NCBI GenBank assembly: GCA_936450465.1 | Contig: OW388300.1 | Location: 54,030,035-54,094,034 of the forward strand | Reading direction: 5' to 3' | DNA: 64,000 bases | Origin: Gibbula magus | Lineage: Eukaryota; Mollusca; Gastropoda; Trochida; Trochidae | Shown: piece after piece, positions 1-12,000 of the stretch | Numbering within the stretch: position 1 is the stretch's first letter | How the letters are laid out: each line of letters opens with the position of its first letter | Made by a program: the position numbers and the translations under genes | Notes under the pieces: generated by a model | Seen by the model: only the letters and a program-made list of their open reading frames with translations | Databases searched by the model: none | What the model was told of the DNA's origin: nothing

Positions 1-3000
1 TAGGATGTATATGAGTCTCTGACAGGTGAGACATAGAGATGAGATGCTAAGAGAGATGAGGACTAATTATTAACTAATAGAATATACATGTACTGAGTAG
101 TGATTAGGATGTATATGAGTCTTTGACAGGTGAGACATAGAGATGAGATGCTAAGAGAGATGAGGACTAATTATTAACTAATAGAATATACATGTACTGA
201 GTAGTGATTAGGATGTATATGAGTCTCTGACAGGTGAGACATAGAGATGAGATGCTAAGAGAGATGAGGACTAATTATTAACTAATAGAATATACATGTA
301 CTGAGTAGTGATTAGGATGTATATGAGTCTTTGACAGGTGAGACATAGAGATGAGATGCTAAGAGAGATGAGGACTAATTATTAACTAATAGAATATACA
401 TGTACTGAGTAGTGATTAGGATGTATATGAGTCTCTGACAGGTGAGACATAGAGATGAGATGCTAAGAGAGATGAGGACTAATTATTAACTAATAGAATA
501 TACATGTACTGAGTAGTGATTAGAATGTATATGAGTCTTTGACAGGTGAGACATAGAGATGAGATGCTAAGAGAGATGAGGACTAATTATTAACTAATAG
601 AATATACATGTACTGAGTAGTGATTAGGATGTATATGAGTCTCTGACAGGTGAGACATAGAGATGAGATGCTAAGAGAGATGAGGACTAATTATTAACTA
701 ATAGAATATACATGTCCTGAGTAGTGATTAGGATGTATATGAGTCTTTGACAGGTGAGACATAGAGATGAGATGCTAAGAGAGATGAGGACTAATTATTA
801 ACTAATAGAATATACATGTACTGAGTAGTGATTAGGATGTATATGAGTCTCTGACAGGTGAGACATAGAGATGAGATGCTAAGAGAGATGAGGACTAATT
901 ATTAACTAATAGAATATACATGTACTGAGTAGTGATTAGGATGTATTTGAGTCTTTGACAGGTGAGACATAGAGATGAGATGCTAAGAGAGATGAGGACT
1001 AATTATTAACTAATAGAATATACATGTACTGAGTAGTGATTAGGATGTATATGAGTCTCTGACAGGTGAGACATAGAGATGAGATGCTAAGAGAGATGAG
1101 GACTAATTATTAACTAATAGAATATACATGTACTGAGTAGTGATTAGGATGTATATGAGTCTCTGACAGGTGAGACATAGAGATGAGATGCTAAGAGAGA
1201 TGAGGACTAATTATTAACTAATAGAATATACATGTACTGAGTAGTGATTAGGATGTATATGAGTCTTTGACAGGTGAGACATAGAGATGAGATGCTAAGA
1301 GAGATGAGGACTAATTATTAACTAATAGAATATACATGTACTGAGTAGTGATTAGGATGTATATGAGTCTTTGACAGGTGAGACATAGAGATGAGATGCT
1401 AAGAGAGATGAGGACTAATTATTAACTAATAGAATATACATGTACTGAGTAGTGATTAGGATGTATTTGAGTCTTTGACAGGTGAGACATAGAGATGAGA
1501 TGCTAAGAGAGATGAGGACTAATTATTAACTAATAGAATATACATGTACTGAGTAGTGATTAGGATGTATTTGAGTCTTTGACAGGTGAGACATAGAGAT
1601 GAGATGCTAAGAGAGATGAGGACTAATTATTAACTAATAGAATATACATGTACTGAGTAGTGATTAGGATGTATATGAGTCTCTGACAGGTGAGACATAG
1701 AGATGAGATGCTAAGAGAGATGAGGACTAATTATTAACTAATAGAATATACATGTACTGAGTAGTGATTAGGATGTATTTGAGTCTTTGACAGGTGAGAC
1801 ATAGAGATGAGATGCTAAGAGAGATGAGGACTAATTATTAACTAATAGAATATACATGTACTGAGTAGTGATTAGGATGTATTTGAGTCTTTGACAGGTG
1901 AGACATAGAGATGAGATGCTAAGAGAGATGAGGACTAATTATTAACTAATAGAATATACATGTACTGAGTAGTGATTAGGATGTATTTGAGTCTTTGACA
2001 GGTGAGACATAGAGATGAGATGCTAAGAGAGATGAGGACTAATTATTAACTAATAGAATATACATGTACTGAGTAGTGATTAGGATGTATTTGAGTCTTT
2101 GACAGGTGAGACATAGAGATGAGATGCTAAGAGAGATGAGGACTAATTATTAACTAATAGAATATACATGTACTGAGTAGTGATTAGGATGTATATGAGT
2201 CTTTGACAGGTGAGACATAGAGATGAGATGCTAAGAGAGATGAGGACTAATTATTAACTAATAGAATATACATGTACTGAGTAGTGATTAGGATGTATAT
2301 GAGTCTCTGACAGGTGAGACATAGAGATGAGATGCTAAGAGAGATGAGGACTAATTATTAACTAATAGAATATACATGTACTGAGTAGTGATTAGGCTGT
2401 ATTTGAGTCTTTGACAGGTGAGACATAGAGATGAGATGCTAAGAGAGATGAGGACTAATTATTAACTAATAGAATATACATGTACTGAGTAGTGATTAGG
2501 ATGTATTTGAGTCTTTGACAGGTGAGACATAGAGATGAGATGCTAAGAGAGATGAGGACTAATTATTAACTAATAGAATATACATGTACTGAGTAGTGAT
2601 TAGGATGTATATGAGTCTCTGACAGGTGAGACATAGAGATGAGATGCTAAGAGAGATGAGGACTAATTATTAACTAATAGAATATACATGTACTGAGTAG
2701 TGATTAGGATGTATTTGAGTCTTTGACAGGTGAGACATAGAGATGAGATGCTAAGAGAGATGAGGACTAATTATTAACTAATAGAATATACATGTACTGA
2801 GTAGTGATTAGGATGTATTTGAGTCTTTGACAGGTGAGACATAGAGATGAGATGCTAAGAGAGATGAGGACTAATTATTAACTAATAGAATATACATGTA
2901 CTGAGTAGTGATTAGGATGTATTTGAGTCTTTGACAGGTGAGACATAGAGATGAGATGCTAAGAGAGATGAGGACTAATTATTAACTAATAGAATATACA

Positions 3001-3816
3001 TGTACTGAGTAGTGATTAGGATGTATATGAGTCTTTGACAGGTGAGACATAGAGATGAGATGCTAAGAGAGATGAGGACTAATTATTAACTAATAGAATA
3101 TACATGTACTGAGTAGTGATTAGGATGTATATGAGTCTCTGACAGGTGAGACATAGAGATGAGATGCTAAGAGAGATGAGGACTAATTATTAACTAATAG
3201 AATATACATGTCCTGAGTAGTGATTAGGATGTATATGAGTCTTTGACAGGTGAGACATAGAGATGAGATGCTAAGAGAGATGAGGACTAATTATTAACTA
3301 ATAGAATATACATGTACTGAGTAGTGATTAGGATGTATTTGAGTCTCTGACAGGTGAGACATAGAGATGAGATGCTAAGAGAGATGAGGACTAATTATTA
3401 ACTAATAGAATATACATGTACTGAGTAGTGATTAGGATGTATATGAGTCTTTGACAGGTGAGACATAGAGATGAGATGCTAAGAGAGATGAGGACTAATT
3501 ATTAACTAATAGAATATACATGTCCTGAGTAGTGATTAGGATGTATATGAGTCTTTGACAGGTGAGACATAGAGATGAGATGCTAAGAGAGATGAGGACT
3601 AATTATTAACTAATAGAATATACATGTACTGAGTAGTGATTAGGATGTATTTGAGTCTCTGACAGGTGAGACATAGAGATGAGATGCTAAGAGAGATGAG
3701 GACTAATTATTAACTAATAGAATATACATGTACTGAGTAGTGATTAGGATGTATATGAGTCTTTGACAGGTGAGACATAGAGATGAGATGCTAAGAGAGA
3801 TGAGGACTAATTATTA
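1..3816. repeat. 104-bp satellite array, about 36.7 copies
   Basis: The monomer recurs every 104 bases, with the TAGGATGTAT phase at 1, 105, 209 and so on to 3745. The last copy is cut at about 3816. Copies are nearly identical. Variable sites are CTCT/CTTT after GAGT, TATATGAG/TATTTGAG, ACTGAG/CCTGAG (714, 3210, 3521) and single changes in copies 6 and 24. The array runs off the left edge of the window, so its full length is unknown. The monomer resembles single-copy K blocks near 10480, 40673 and 41796, so it is an amplified piece of the dispersed macro-repeat. No coding capacity is seen. Confidence 0.97.
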
Positions 3817-4066
3817 TTGTTCACTGTTTTCCTAATACAAGATATGCGTGTTTCATTATTTATTCATTATATATATACATTTATATATATTTTATATTCT
3901 AATGAAAACCATATCCAACATATTAGACAATTCATGCAACATGTCAATAAAAACGATTTTTTGAATATTTAACTCATAAATCTTGCGAGAATTAGTGAAT
4001 CATAATGACTACAAAACATACTTATCCTAGTCGAGATGATTAGCAAAGTTAAATTCAAACATATTT
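3817..4066 (+). repeat. Block L copy (right flank of the satellite)
   Basis: The segment contains GAAAACCATAT, then ATGTCAATAAAAACGATTTT and AATATTTAACTC. The same words in the same order occur near 10590-10800, 40820-41040 and 41960-42290. In those places block L also directly follows block K, the source of the satellite monomer. This supports expansion in place rather than insertion of a foreign satellite. The end also holds the 'aatcataatgactacaaaa' motif of block M (compare 42296). Confidence 0.75.
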
Positions 4067-4067
4067 A

Positions 4068-4188
4068 AGAAATAAAGTTCTCTGTACCCCAATGTGTTTT
4101 GTAATAAAGTATAGTTTTGCCCTGAACTATTATAGTTAAAGTACGAGGACGGTAGTCCTTTGACATTGGGGTACAGGGATCTTTATTA
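4068..4188. mobile_element. Short inverted-repeat element, about 120 bp
   Basis: The arms AAATAAAGTTCTCTGTACCC at the left and GGGTACAGGGATCTTTATTA at the right are reverse complements with few mismatches over about 25 bases, and both continue into CCAATGT/ACATTGG. The interior of about 70 bp is non-coding. This looks like a tiny non-autonomous DNA element or solo hairpin. No target duplication was confirmed. Confidence 0.6.
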
Positions 4189-4848
4189 CTTTTCTAAGAT
4201 AACCCATAACACAACATTCTGCTTTGAGTAATTTTGCAAGAAAAATAGAGTTTACTTCCTTAATATTAATAATCCATGATCAGGGCCAACTGACGAGCCG
4301 TGCGACAACAGCGACTATGACGTCATTGTTATGTTGTGACGTCATAGTGGTTCCTGGGGTTGCCTAATGCGGATTTCGTCGTTTAGGTTCAAGTACAAAC
4401 GTAGCTTAAAATTTAAGACTAATTCGGATACAAAAGAACACACTCCTTCAATAATTGTTATAACAACGCTACCGTTGTTTTAGGACATTATCATTTGCAG
4501 AAAAACACGGTCTTTTCAACTGCCCTCTTTCGTTGGGTTACCATGGGCACACGTGACTACGAGGGGAGCGGAAACGTCATTCAATTGTTACGTCATCACA
4601 AAAACTATACCTTTATCGTCTGATAAATTACTTTTATTTCGATTGTTCTAGCCGCTAGGCATCTTAGAACTGTTAATACAATGGCAAGTATGTCAAACAC
4701 AAATATGTCCAGTTTAAGAGTAAGCTGCTTGCAATAAACATCCTTACTATTGATTGATAATCCTATTTCCCTCCTGAATCTTATCCGTTATTCCGATCTC
4801 AACTCACAAGTTTAAACTTGACCCTCAGGGAGGTTTAGTGAATACGAA
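4189..4848. other. Non-coding stretch, no gene recognised
   Basis: No open frame of note and no match to the macro-repeat blocks was seen, apart from the CRE-like hairpin annotated separately. It is somewhat richer in CG dinucleotides than its surroundings (4290-4400). Confidence 0.5.
4314..4348. repeat. Perfect 12-bp inverted repeat with CRE cores
   Basis: ACTATGACGTCA and TGACGTCATAGT face each other across an 11-bp spacer. Each arm contains the palindromic TGACGTCA word, which is the cAMP-response-element consensus in animals. Similar TGACGTCA pairs occur in the inverted-repeat elements at 20265, 29400-29460 and 43150-43180, so this may be part of another decayed copy. Confidence 0.75.
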
Positions 4849-6100
4849 GTACTGAGATCCCTGTTTACATTTGTGTCATTGTTTAAAGATTCAAACGCAA
4901 CTCCTTTGCAAAAAAAGAAGCAAAATATTATACATTTTATAATGAAGTAAAAAGTACATCACAATACAATGTCCAGTCGCTATATACTAATTGTTAAAAG
5001 AACAAATATGTTCAGCTTTGACACAATACGTTTTTTCTTATTTCTTACTAAGTCACAAGCAGAAGATTTTAATCACTGTCACAGCTTCACAACAGATAGT
5101 AAGTCAGGCATATGCCAACAACAGGCAGATACATGCAATAGTTCCCCGGAATATTACCATTCACTAAACGTCATATTATAAAAGAGGACATTTTATATTG
5201 ACAAGGAGAAATATTGCCCGAAGATATTGAATTACTGCTAGCTGGAGAGACATGCTCTGCAATCAAATGAAACCTTTACAAACTTTGAATCTTTAAAAAT
5301 AGTGAACGGATGTAAAAAACCATGGGTTTTCAGCGTTTATAACTCCAAGCCAAAAGAAACTATAACGTGTTTTAACAGAATAAAAAAAAATTAAATTGCT
5401 GCCGGGTGAGTTCGACTTTGAAGTTGTTTTTAATGAAGTATGCACAGTTCATTCAACAGTAAAAACTTTATTTACAGATAGATGTCTCTTCAAACTGAAA
5501 TTCCTGTTTGAATGAAATTTATATTATATGGAGAATAAACAAATCAATGTTCATTTGTTTCAATTTTTCAGTTGTAAATCAATCAAAGAAATTTAAAATA
5601 AAATGAGGATTATTTTACATGTTTTGTGTCTCTATCGAAGTATACAAGTGATCAATTTGGTATGAATTGCTGCACTCTACAATCCTTAAACAGGGCTACA
5701 TGTAACTTATATCCATCTTAATCGAATGTCACTTCTTCAAACTATTGATTTCAGAAAATAAAAATAAAAATGCTCAAGTCAGGAAGATATTGATTTGCAT
5801 CCTAAAACTTCGCAGTGGCTTTATTTTCTCTGAAAGGTTTCTGAGAGCAGATTTTATGTAAAAGGGCACTCATTTCTCAAAAACACTAAATTCAGCGGAC
5901 AAAAAGAGGATATCTGTCTATTCTTGATAAACATCATGTTTATCTCATTGATTAAGGCAGGTAGTAGACTCGATGTGATAAAAAATAAAAAATAGAAATA
6001 GAAAATAAAATAATCTATTATATTTTCAAAAATTGGCAACATGGTTTGATGCATGCCACAATTTCACTTAATTTCGTGAAATACACTTAAAAAATCTCAG
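4849..6100 (+). repeat. Block P copy of the macro-repeat
   Basis: From about 4885 (caaacgcaactcctttgcaa) through CATCACAAT, CTATATACTAATTGTT, CACAACAGATA and the TTCAGCGGA...GGATATCTGTCTATTCTTG stretch near 5890-5925, this matches 43310-44480 and the split copy 50960-51273 plus 53415-54790 in the same order. Short open frames inside (for example 4969-5181) are not preserved in frame between copies, so I treat the block as non-coding. Confidence 0.8.
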
Positions 6101-6262
6101 TTGACTTCACATCACTTGCTTTAGTTACATGCTAATATTCTTCTTTTTGGAATATCAGGTCCTGTGTACAAGTGTACATCTATCGGGATATAATTGTACT
6201 CAACGTGACCACAATACAATCATATGATTGGACGAAAGCATTTGACTGTGCTCTGATAATGA
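6056..6262 (+). repeat. Direct-repeat partner of 8985-9395
   Basis: Two segments, TTACATGCTAATATTCTTC (about 6125) and ATCGGGATATAATTGTAC through CATATGATTGGACGAAAGC (about 6180-6240), recur at 9068-9090 and 9308-9380. In the second copy an extra roughly 200 bases separate them. The second segment also resembles the arms of the palindrome at 7953-8097. Confidence 0.7.
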
Positions 6263-6284
6263 TTAGACCCGTCAAAGTAACTTT

Positions 6285-7785
6285 CAAATTGTATTAAATG
6301 CAAGATCGATGTACAACGTTCCAAAACGACTTTGAAACTACATCTAAAACATATCCAAAATATATCTTTAAAACATCTCTGTTTCAGACCATCCTTGAAA
6401 TATTAATGTTCAATAGATATTCATCTTTATTTCACTCATGTAAAATATCATAGCCTCGTTTATTACCCATATGGTTGAAAATAACCGAGTTAATATTATT
6501 GATATGAGCACATGTGAACATATCACGTTTGCCTAGCAACGATTGTTTCACCGCGGCTTCCCGTATTTTGTCGTCTGTGACATCATAAAACGATTGTTCG
6601 TGACGTCTCTGTTGCTTGCCGTCGCAAGAGAAGTGGGCCGCTTTCTGACTATTTTTACGCGAATCACGTGCAATAGAACGGGTAATAAAGAAATTATTAC
6701 ACTCGAAAGTTTGTCATATGACTTTTACGAAACTCGTGCGAAATTGTGTATAACCCTCGCTCTCGCTCGGGCAATACAAAAATTCACACTCGTTTCGTAA
6801 AAGTCATATGACACACTTCCTCGGGTAATAATCTCTATATATGTAACCTTTAAACATCAGTTAACCAACAATTGTGATGTATGTATTATCAGGTAGATGC
6901 AGTACCTCTTTATTGACATTTCGACTAACAAATGTATTTTATGCTGTAGGTTCATAACAAAACTTGTGTAAGCATCACCGTTGAAATAGAATCAAGGTGT
7001 AGCTTCCAGCATAGTTTTGCCCACTAAAATTCCCCTTTTTGCAATTTCCATTGGCCTTATATGCGTTATGTAAAATGACATTTTGACTACCAAGATGTTT
7101 CCTTTGGTAGTATGTGGTATCGGAGGTGATTGATTAGTAAGCTTTGTTACTCACTATCGATTTATAGCCAAGGGAGACTGATAACAGTGAGAAGGGCATC
7201 ATAGTGAGAAATAATATATTGTCTTGAACATGTAGTTATTCGACTAATTTGTCCTCACGATGTTTTAACGTGGAGATAATCTGAAAAATGTATCAGACAA
7301 ACATGTGCTTCAGCCTTAAATTGCTTTCCCTCTTCGCATTTATATTATATCAATGACGTGTATTTACCATTCACTTTTCTTTGTGGAATGATTCATCAGA
7401 ATCTAGGTTATTCTATACAAAACTAACTGTATACATGAATGTAATGGAGGTTATGTGACACAATGTATTGATATTGTCAGTTACTGGAAACAGAGTACTG
7501 GTAATGTACATTAACGTAATTGTCGTGACAATAATGGTATCCCTTAGTGGAAATGTTTTAGTTGGCCAAGTACACCTAAATCATGATCAGTTACCTACAT
7601 GTATACAGCTGAATGGGTGATTTTATCACACAACATGTACAATAGCATGTTACTCTTAGTCTTCATCAAATTAAATATTTGTTAATGTTATATCCAAATC
7701 ATTAATTGACGTTTATTATTTGAAATACTCTTGATACGCATACACACTTCTTGGAGTTATAGGAGTAAAGAATATACATGAGCTT
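6285..7785 (+). repeat. Blocks C-end, D and E copy (interrupted)
   Basis: The start (ACGACTTTGAAACTACATCT) matches the block C end at 24205 and 33360. After the inverted-repeat element at 6455-6835, block D resumes with ACCAACAATTGTGATGTATG, then TTCCATTGGCCTTATATG, GATTTATAGCCAAGG and TTTGTCCTCACGATG. Block E follows from about 7360 (ACGTGTATTTACCATTCAC). The same order is found at 17520, 24330, 33480, 36870 and 45330. No coding signal is seen. Confidence 0.75.
6455..6835 (+). mobile_element. Inverted-repeat (MITE-like) element, copy 1
   Basis: The element is bounded by TTATTACCC (6460) and GGGTAATAA (6823-6831). It contains a 21-bp perfect foldback, GTCATATGACTTTTACG... at 6713-6733 against its reverse complement at 6792-6812. 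A near-identical copy in the opposite orientation lies at 42936-43300, a diverged copy at 20163-20515 and a fragment at 62824-62926. It interrupts block D, whose two halves flank it, so it is an insertion. The open frame at 6543-6800 is an accident of the element and is not kept in the other copies. Confidence 0.8.
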
Positions 7786-7859
7786 TTAAGGTGCCTTCCG
7801 TATCAGTATTCAAGGAAAATAAATAATATAATGTTATAAAAGGACAATATTGTAGAACT

Positions 7860-7945
7860 CTTGTGAACAGTGAGAGAGGTAGATTTGTTTATCCGTCTAT
7901 CTACAATATCACTATCAAATAACATTCATTCACCGATATCAACTC
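7860..7945 (+). repeat. Start of block H copy
   Basis: The text from GTTTATCCGTCTATCTACAA to CACCGATATCAACTCTTA parallels 38735-38790 and 49975-50030. It is then interrupted by the palindrome. Block H resumes at about 9400. Confidence 0.6.
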
Positions 7946-7952
7946 TTAGTAA

Positions 7953-8097
7953 TAGATAGAGGACGAGTAGCAGTACATTATCGGGATATAAATGTACGGG
8001 TTTGAGAGGGTTGGGCGAGGCGTCAGCCGAGCCTAACCCTCTCAAACCCGTACATTTATATCCCGATAATGTACTGCTGCGAGTTCTCTATCTATCT
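7953..8097. repeat. Large near-perfect palindrome (hairpin)
   Basis: The left arm GCAGTACATTATCGGGATAT... (7970 on) and the right arm ...ATATCCCGATAATGTACTGC (ending 8077) match over about 45 bases with almost no mismatch. The pairing continues imperfectly to 7953 and 8097. The loop is about 15-20 bases around GGCGTCAGCC. It lies inside the interrupted block H and its arms share ATCGGGATATAAATGTAC with the repeats at 6180 and 9308, so it is probably a foldback member of that family. Confidence 0.9.
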
Positions 8098-8984
8098 TAG
8101 AGCACACTCAAATGCTTGAGTCGTCAAGAAAATGTCTTAAAATGAATTTATTTCAAATATTTTGTCAACAAATTTAGGAAACATTCTCTCGAACACAACA
8201 TGCAAAACACTGACATCTCTCATTTTCATATGCAAATGTTAGGGACATTGACGTCATCTTCGGCACTGTAAGCACTGCATTTCTGAAATTGTCCGAGGTG
8301 CATGAGGCGTACATTTTATATAAAGCGTACGAGTCGTGCTACAGCAAAAGCGTCGTGCTTGAATCACGCACATGCATGACTTAAGCACGTTTTTATTCAG
8401 CAACATTGAGGAGTAATACATTTCATTGCCTATAAAGAATGAGTGGTTTGTGGAATGAATCAGTTCACACAATGGCTTCATCATGGACAGTCCAAGGACA
8501 AGTACACTATTCTTTCAGGAAAGGTAACTTTACTTTTTTACTCCTTACTTTTTAAAGTGTATATTTTTTAAATTCAAAGTAAATTACATTAAATTGGTTT
8601 ATTTAATAAAAGTTATTGTCTTTTGTATTTCAAATAAATTTTTTTTGTTGAGCTGTATTTACCAATATGCGAGTTCTTATATCTATTGTTACATATGCTA
8701 GTGTGCATCCCGTCTATATTGCATATACATTATTTCGGGTTACTGCAGCAAAGGAACTCGAACTGTCTGTTGGAAAGAATGTAACGTCGTACTGGACATC
8801 GCTCGGACGCTGTGTGACGATACAGGAGTCTCAGTGAGACGACAATGCAGTCTCCATCCTCTAACACTCCAAGAAGGTATTTTTATATCACTTTTTTATT
8901 TCTCATTTTTATGTCGTTCTATATAACTATTATTTTGTATATCGTGGTTGAAAATATATAAAACATTATTGGTAACATGGTTTG
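8098..8984. other. Sequence without a recognised gene, holding one exon candidate
   Basis: This region does not match the macro-repeat blocks. The first 30 bases resemble, in reverse, the GCACAGTCAAATGCTT motif of the neighbouring repeats. The minus-strand open frame at 8254-8484 has no recognisable domain. The only coding-like signal is the exon candidate at 8746-8876. Confidence 0.5.
8746..8876 (+). other. Candidate orphan exon, unidentified Cys-rich product
   Basis: A splice-acceptor-like GGGTTACTGCAG is followed by an open stretch that reads KGTRTVCWKECNVVLDIART, then LCDDTGVSVRRQCS, and ends at AAG|GTATTT, which resembles a donor. Base composition is clearly more GC-rich than the flanks. 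The frame runs open from a stop near 8700 to about 8930. I recognise no family, the spacing of the four to five Cys residues is not diagnostic, and no companion exon is visible. It could be a captured or abandoned exon, or chance. Confidence 0.3.
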
Positions 8985-9395
8985 ATGCTTGTCATTGTTT
9001 CACTTACTCGTGATAGAAATGAAATACACTTGAAAAATCCCAATTGACCTCACATTACTTGCTTTATTTACATGCTTATATTCTTCTTTTAGGAATATCA
9101 AGCTCCTTAATATAGAAGACACTCATCAACGGAAGCGACTATTTCCTTTCGGAAAGGGAACACAGCAGGTCATTTGTCAATGTAATAAGTGTTAAATTGT
9201 GTATTATCTCCATAAATAAAACAATCAGTTGACATTGTTTTTTTTTTTTTATGAAAGTCTGTGAACCAATTTATGAGCATGATACCCGAACGCAACCAGA
9301 CAACCGTACATCTATCGGGATATAAATGTACTCCACGTGACCACAATACACTCATATGATTGGACGAAAGCATTTGACTGTGCTCTAACCGAGAT
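8985..9395 (+). repeat. Second copy of the 6056-6262 repeat
   Basis: GAAATACACTTGAAAAATCC, TTACATGCTTATATTCTTC and, after extra sequence, ATCGGGATATAAATGTACTC and CATATGATTGGACGAAAGC recur here. Together with the palindrome between the copies this makes a small nest of related inverted-repeat elements inside block H. Confidence 0.7.
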
Positions 9396-9399
9396 TCAA

Positions 9400-10800
9400 G
9401 TATCTTGTTGTTCCTGGAGCGTGTATAAACTGTTTAAATCTGAATCTAATATGGAATGAGAGCAGTCTAATACCTTGGTTGTACCGCATTAAATGAATAT
9501 AACAAAGACAGTAATTGATCTAATGACTAGTATCATAATTTAACAGTTCAGGGATGGTTGCTACCTTCAAGTTTCAAAGCAAAATCTATGAAAATTCAAT
9601 TCATACATTCATGTAAAGAAAAACTTTAACAGGACAAATGTACCTTGCTTTGTTAATGGGGTAATATCAGATAAACGTTATGTGTCTACACTGACAGTAA
9701 TTACAAAATTAAAGAATAAAATGGCAGCCAGATAACTGTTAATTGACAACATAACCATGTTGATTTTAAGCAATTGGCCCACTATTTACGTTTCTACGTT
9801 ACTATTCACCTTTTTTCGGCATCATAACAACTTAAGTAACAGTGTGAGGTGGATTATTAAAATATTTTCTCTGTTCTGTTCAAAGATATAGTTTGTTCAA
9901 AGACATTATTTGTCCAAAAATGTTGTCATCCAATAACCTTCTTTGTGCAAAGATATTTTTATCAAAGACCAAATCAACCTTTAATATTTCACAAACCTTG
10001 AGAAATCCCGAGTAAAGAACCGTTTTCTATGTAAGTTTATACTTCCATTATCTCGAATGGATGGTGTCCTATAGCCTTGTCAACAGGAAGTTATATAAGG
10101 CTGAATCGGATGCATACATTCTTTAAATTGGCCGACTGAGGATATTAACACGGAATATGGTGATATCATGCAAGTCATGAAAGCCTCTTCAACTACTTAA
10201 GCAAGTTGAAGATAGCTTTGATGGGATCTGATTTCTATTTACATGTCTGACACCGGTGATTATGGTCAAGGGGCCAACAAACTTGCCAAACAACAACCTT
10301 GGCTGTATTCACATGTTTTGCAAGTTACTCACAACTGTTAGACAGTTTATAAACGAAGCACCATGCCAAGCCATATTCTGACAAGCCATTTTCTGGGTTT
10401 GGAATCTTATGAGCTTTATCTTTGAATTGTCTCAATTTATGTCACACTTGTGACAATAAGGTATGTGAAGTTGTAATGCTGACAGAGATGAGGACTAACT
10501 AATAGAATATACATGTAAGTGTACAATATACAATAACATACTGAGAATGCCCTGTATTTATAATTGTTTATTCTACCAGAACTTTTTTTAATGTTTTCTT
10601 ATTACCAACATATGCCTGTTTCATTGTTGCCTTTACGCATGTTATCCCCAAAACAACCATGTTATATTTCCATATCTGTTGTCAATCTACAATGAAAACC
10701 ATATTGGACTGTTGATGCAATTTGTCAATAATTTAATAATATTTTTTATATATTTAACTCGTAAATCTGGTGAAAACAACGTCAGAATACCTTCAGAGAT
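9400..10800 (+). repeat. Blocks H, I, J, K, L in order
   Basis: Block H resumes (GAATCTAATATGGAATGAGA, about 9440; compare 38840). It is followed by I (TTCAAAGATATAGTTTGTTC, about 9885), J (CCATTATCTCGAATGGATGG through ATTTCTATTTACATGTCTGA, 10045-10250), an unexpanded K (10480-10560; GAGATGAGGACTAACTAATA) and L (10590-10800). This is the single-copy K that shows what the satellite at 1-3816 was made from. Confidence 0.8.
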
Positions 10801-12000
10801 GGAGCACGAGATTGTTTGAATGAATGGATTGTCTCTTACCATTAGCTTAATTATTGCAGCACCTCACATTTCCTTGGCTTGTATCTTTTATATGTGTATT
10901 TAGATCTACAGAGAGATATTATGCTTTTAGAGCTGACATAATATACTTCATAAAAGGCAGAATTGGATAACCAATCAATAAAACATATTCAACGTTTACT
11001 AATAGTTTTGGGACTGATTACATAGCTCAGTTGACAGTTGTCACGTGACATGAGTGCTGTTGGTGAATAACAGGTTGGTACAGTCAAAGCTAGTATGGCA
11101 ATAATTCCGTATTTAAGCCCATCCGCATTGGCCTCAGTAGGGAATTCCGGGTATCTTCCATGTCACAAACCTTGCAGGGTACATGTTGATGAGACATGAG
11201 ATGAGATGGCAAGAGAAATTATTCAAATGTTCCTCTGTTCACCAGCAATACAAGTGGGTAACTGGTGAAACCTATGGTACAGTCAAACCTAAACTGAACA
11301 TTCGGTTTGTTCCCATAATCATCAAGGAGACTGAAGTTCTTCACGCACATGATATCAGATGCATAGATGTTTCTTACAAGAGAAGTCAGTCGGATATGGA
11401 AGAAGATTGTTGATTGGAAAGAAAGAACAGCTGGTAAATATACATGTTCACCACCAGGGTTATGACTGTAAGCAAAAACTTGTAACAGGCAGAGGGCAGT
11501 GAGGGCAGAGAAATGCATTGTGTAAACTCTGTAGAGAGAGTAAGACTGACAAACAATTATTCCTTTCTATTAGTCCCTCGTAGCCTTTTTGAAAAAAAAC
11601 TTAACACCCAACCGTTTGTTGAATTATTCAACACTCGTATAACTCATGAAGACAATTATAGGCGACATTAGCAACATGAAAGTTCATGGCAACTGCTTTA
11701 AAAGGTCTTTCAGTGGCTAATCCCTTTGTGCATATGGTTCATGCATGTTAAACGCCTTTAAGCAATGTAGAAAATTGGATCTGAGAATTCATAATTTCAT
11801 CGCATTGCACAGTGAGTTAGATGCTGAAAGTGCTCTAATCTCACAACTGTACAATGCACATCAGCTTAGAGGAGGGAGTCTCTGATTGTAAGATCTATGC
11901 AACTCACACAGATAACGAAGAAGAAGACAAATATTGTAAAGGTGCCACACGACGTACATACATGTACATGAGGCAGGTTTGTTAATGAATATGCAGAGCT
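10801..12000 (+). repeat. Block G copy, unexpanded
   Basis: Shared landmarks with 18820-19300 and 26800-29220 are ACCAATCAATAAAACATATT, ATGAGATGAGA, TGTTCACCAGCA...GTGGGTAACTGG (11236-11260), AACTCATGAAGACA and GCGACATTAGCAACATG. The segment near 11215-11300 is a single copy of what becomes a 67-bp tandem array at 27063-28709. The overlapping open frames at 11183-11518 are not preserved in the other copies. Confidence 0.75.

Noticed and set aside
1..3816. Assembly artefact from collapsed or looped reads
   Set aside because: Monomers carry distinct, ordered variants and the array borders its natural neighbour block L. The exact copy number may still be unreliable.
5854..6054. Minus-strand small membrane protein (repeated at 44346 and 54591)
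   Set aside because: Similar peptides appear in three P copies only because the DNA is homologous. Lengths and starts differ, frames shift, and there is no evidence of selection.
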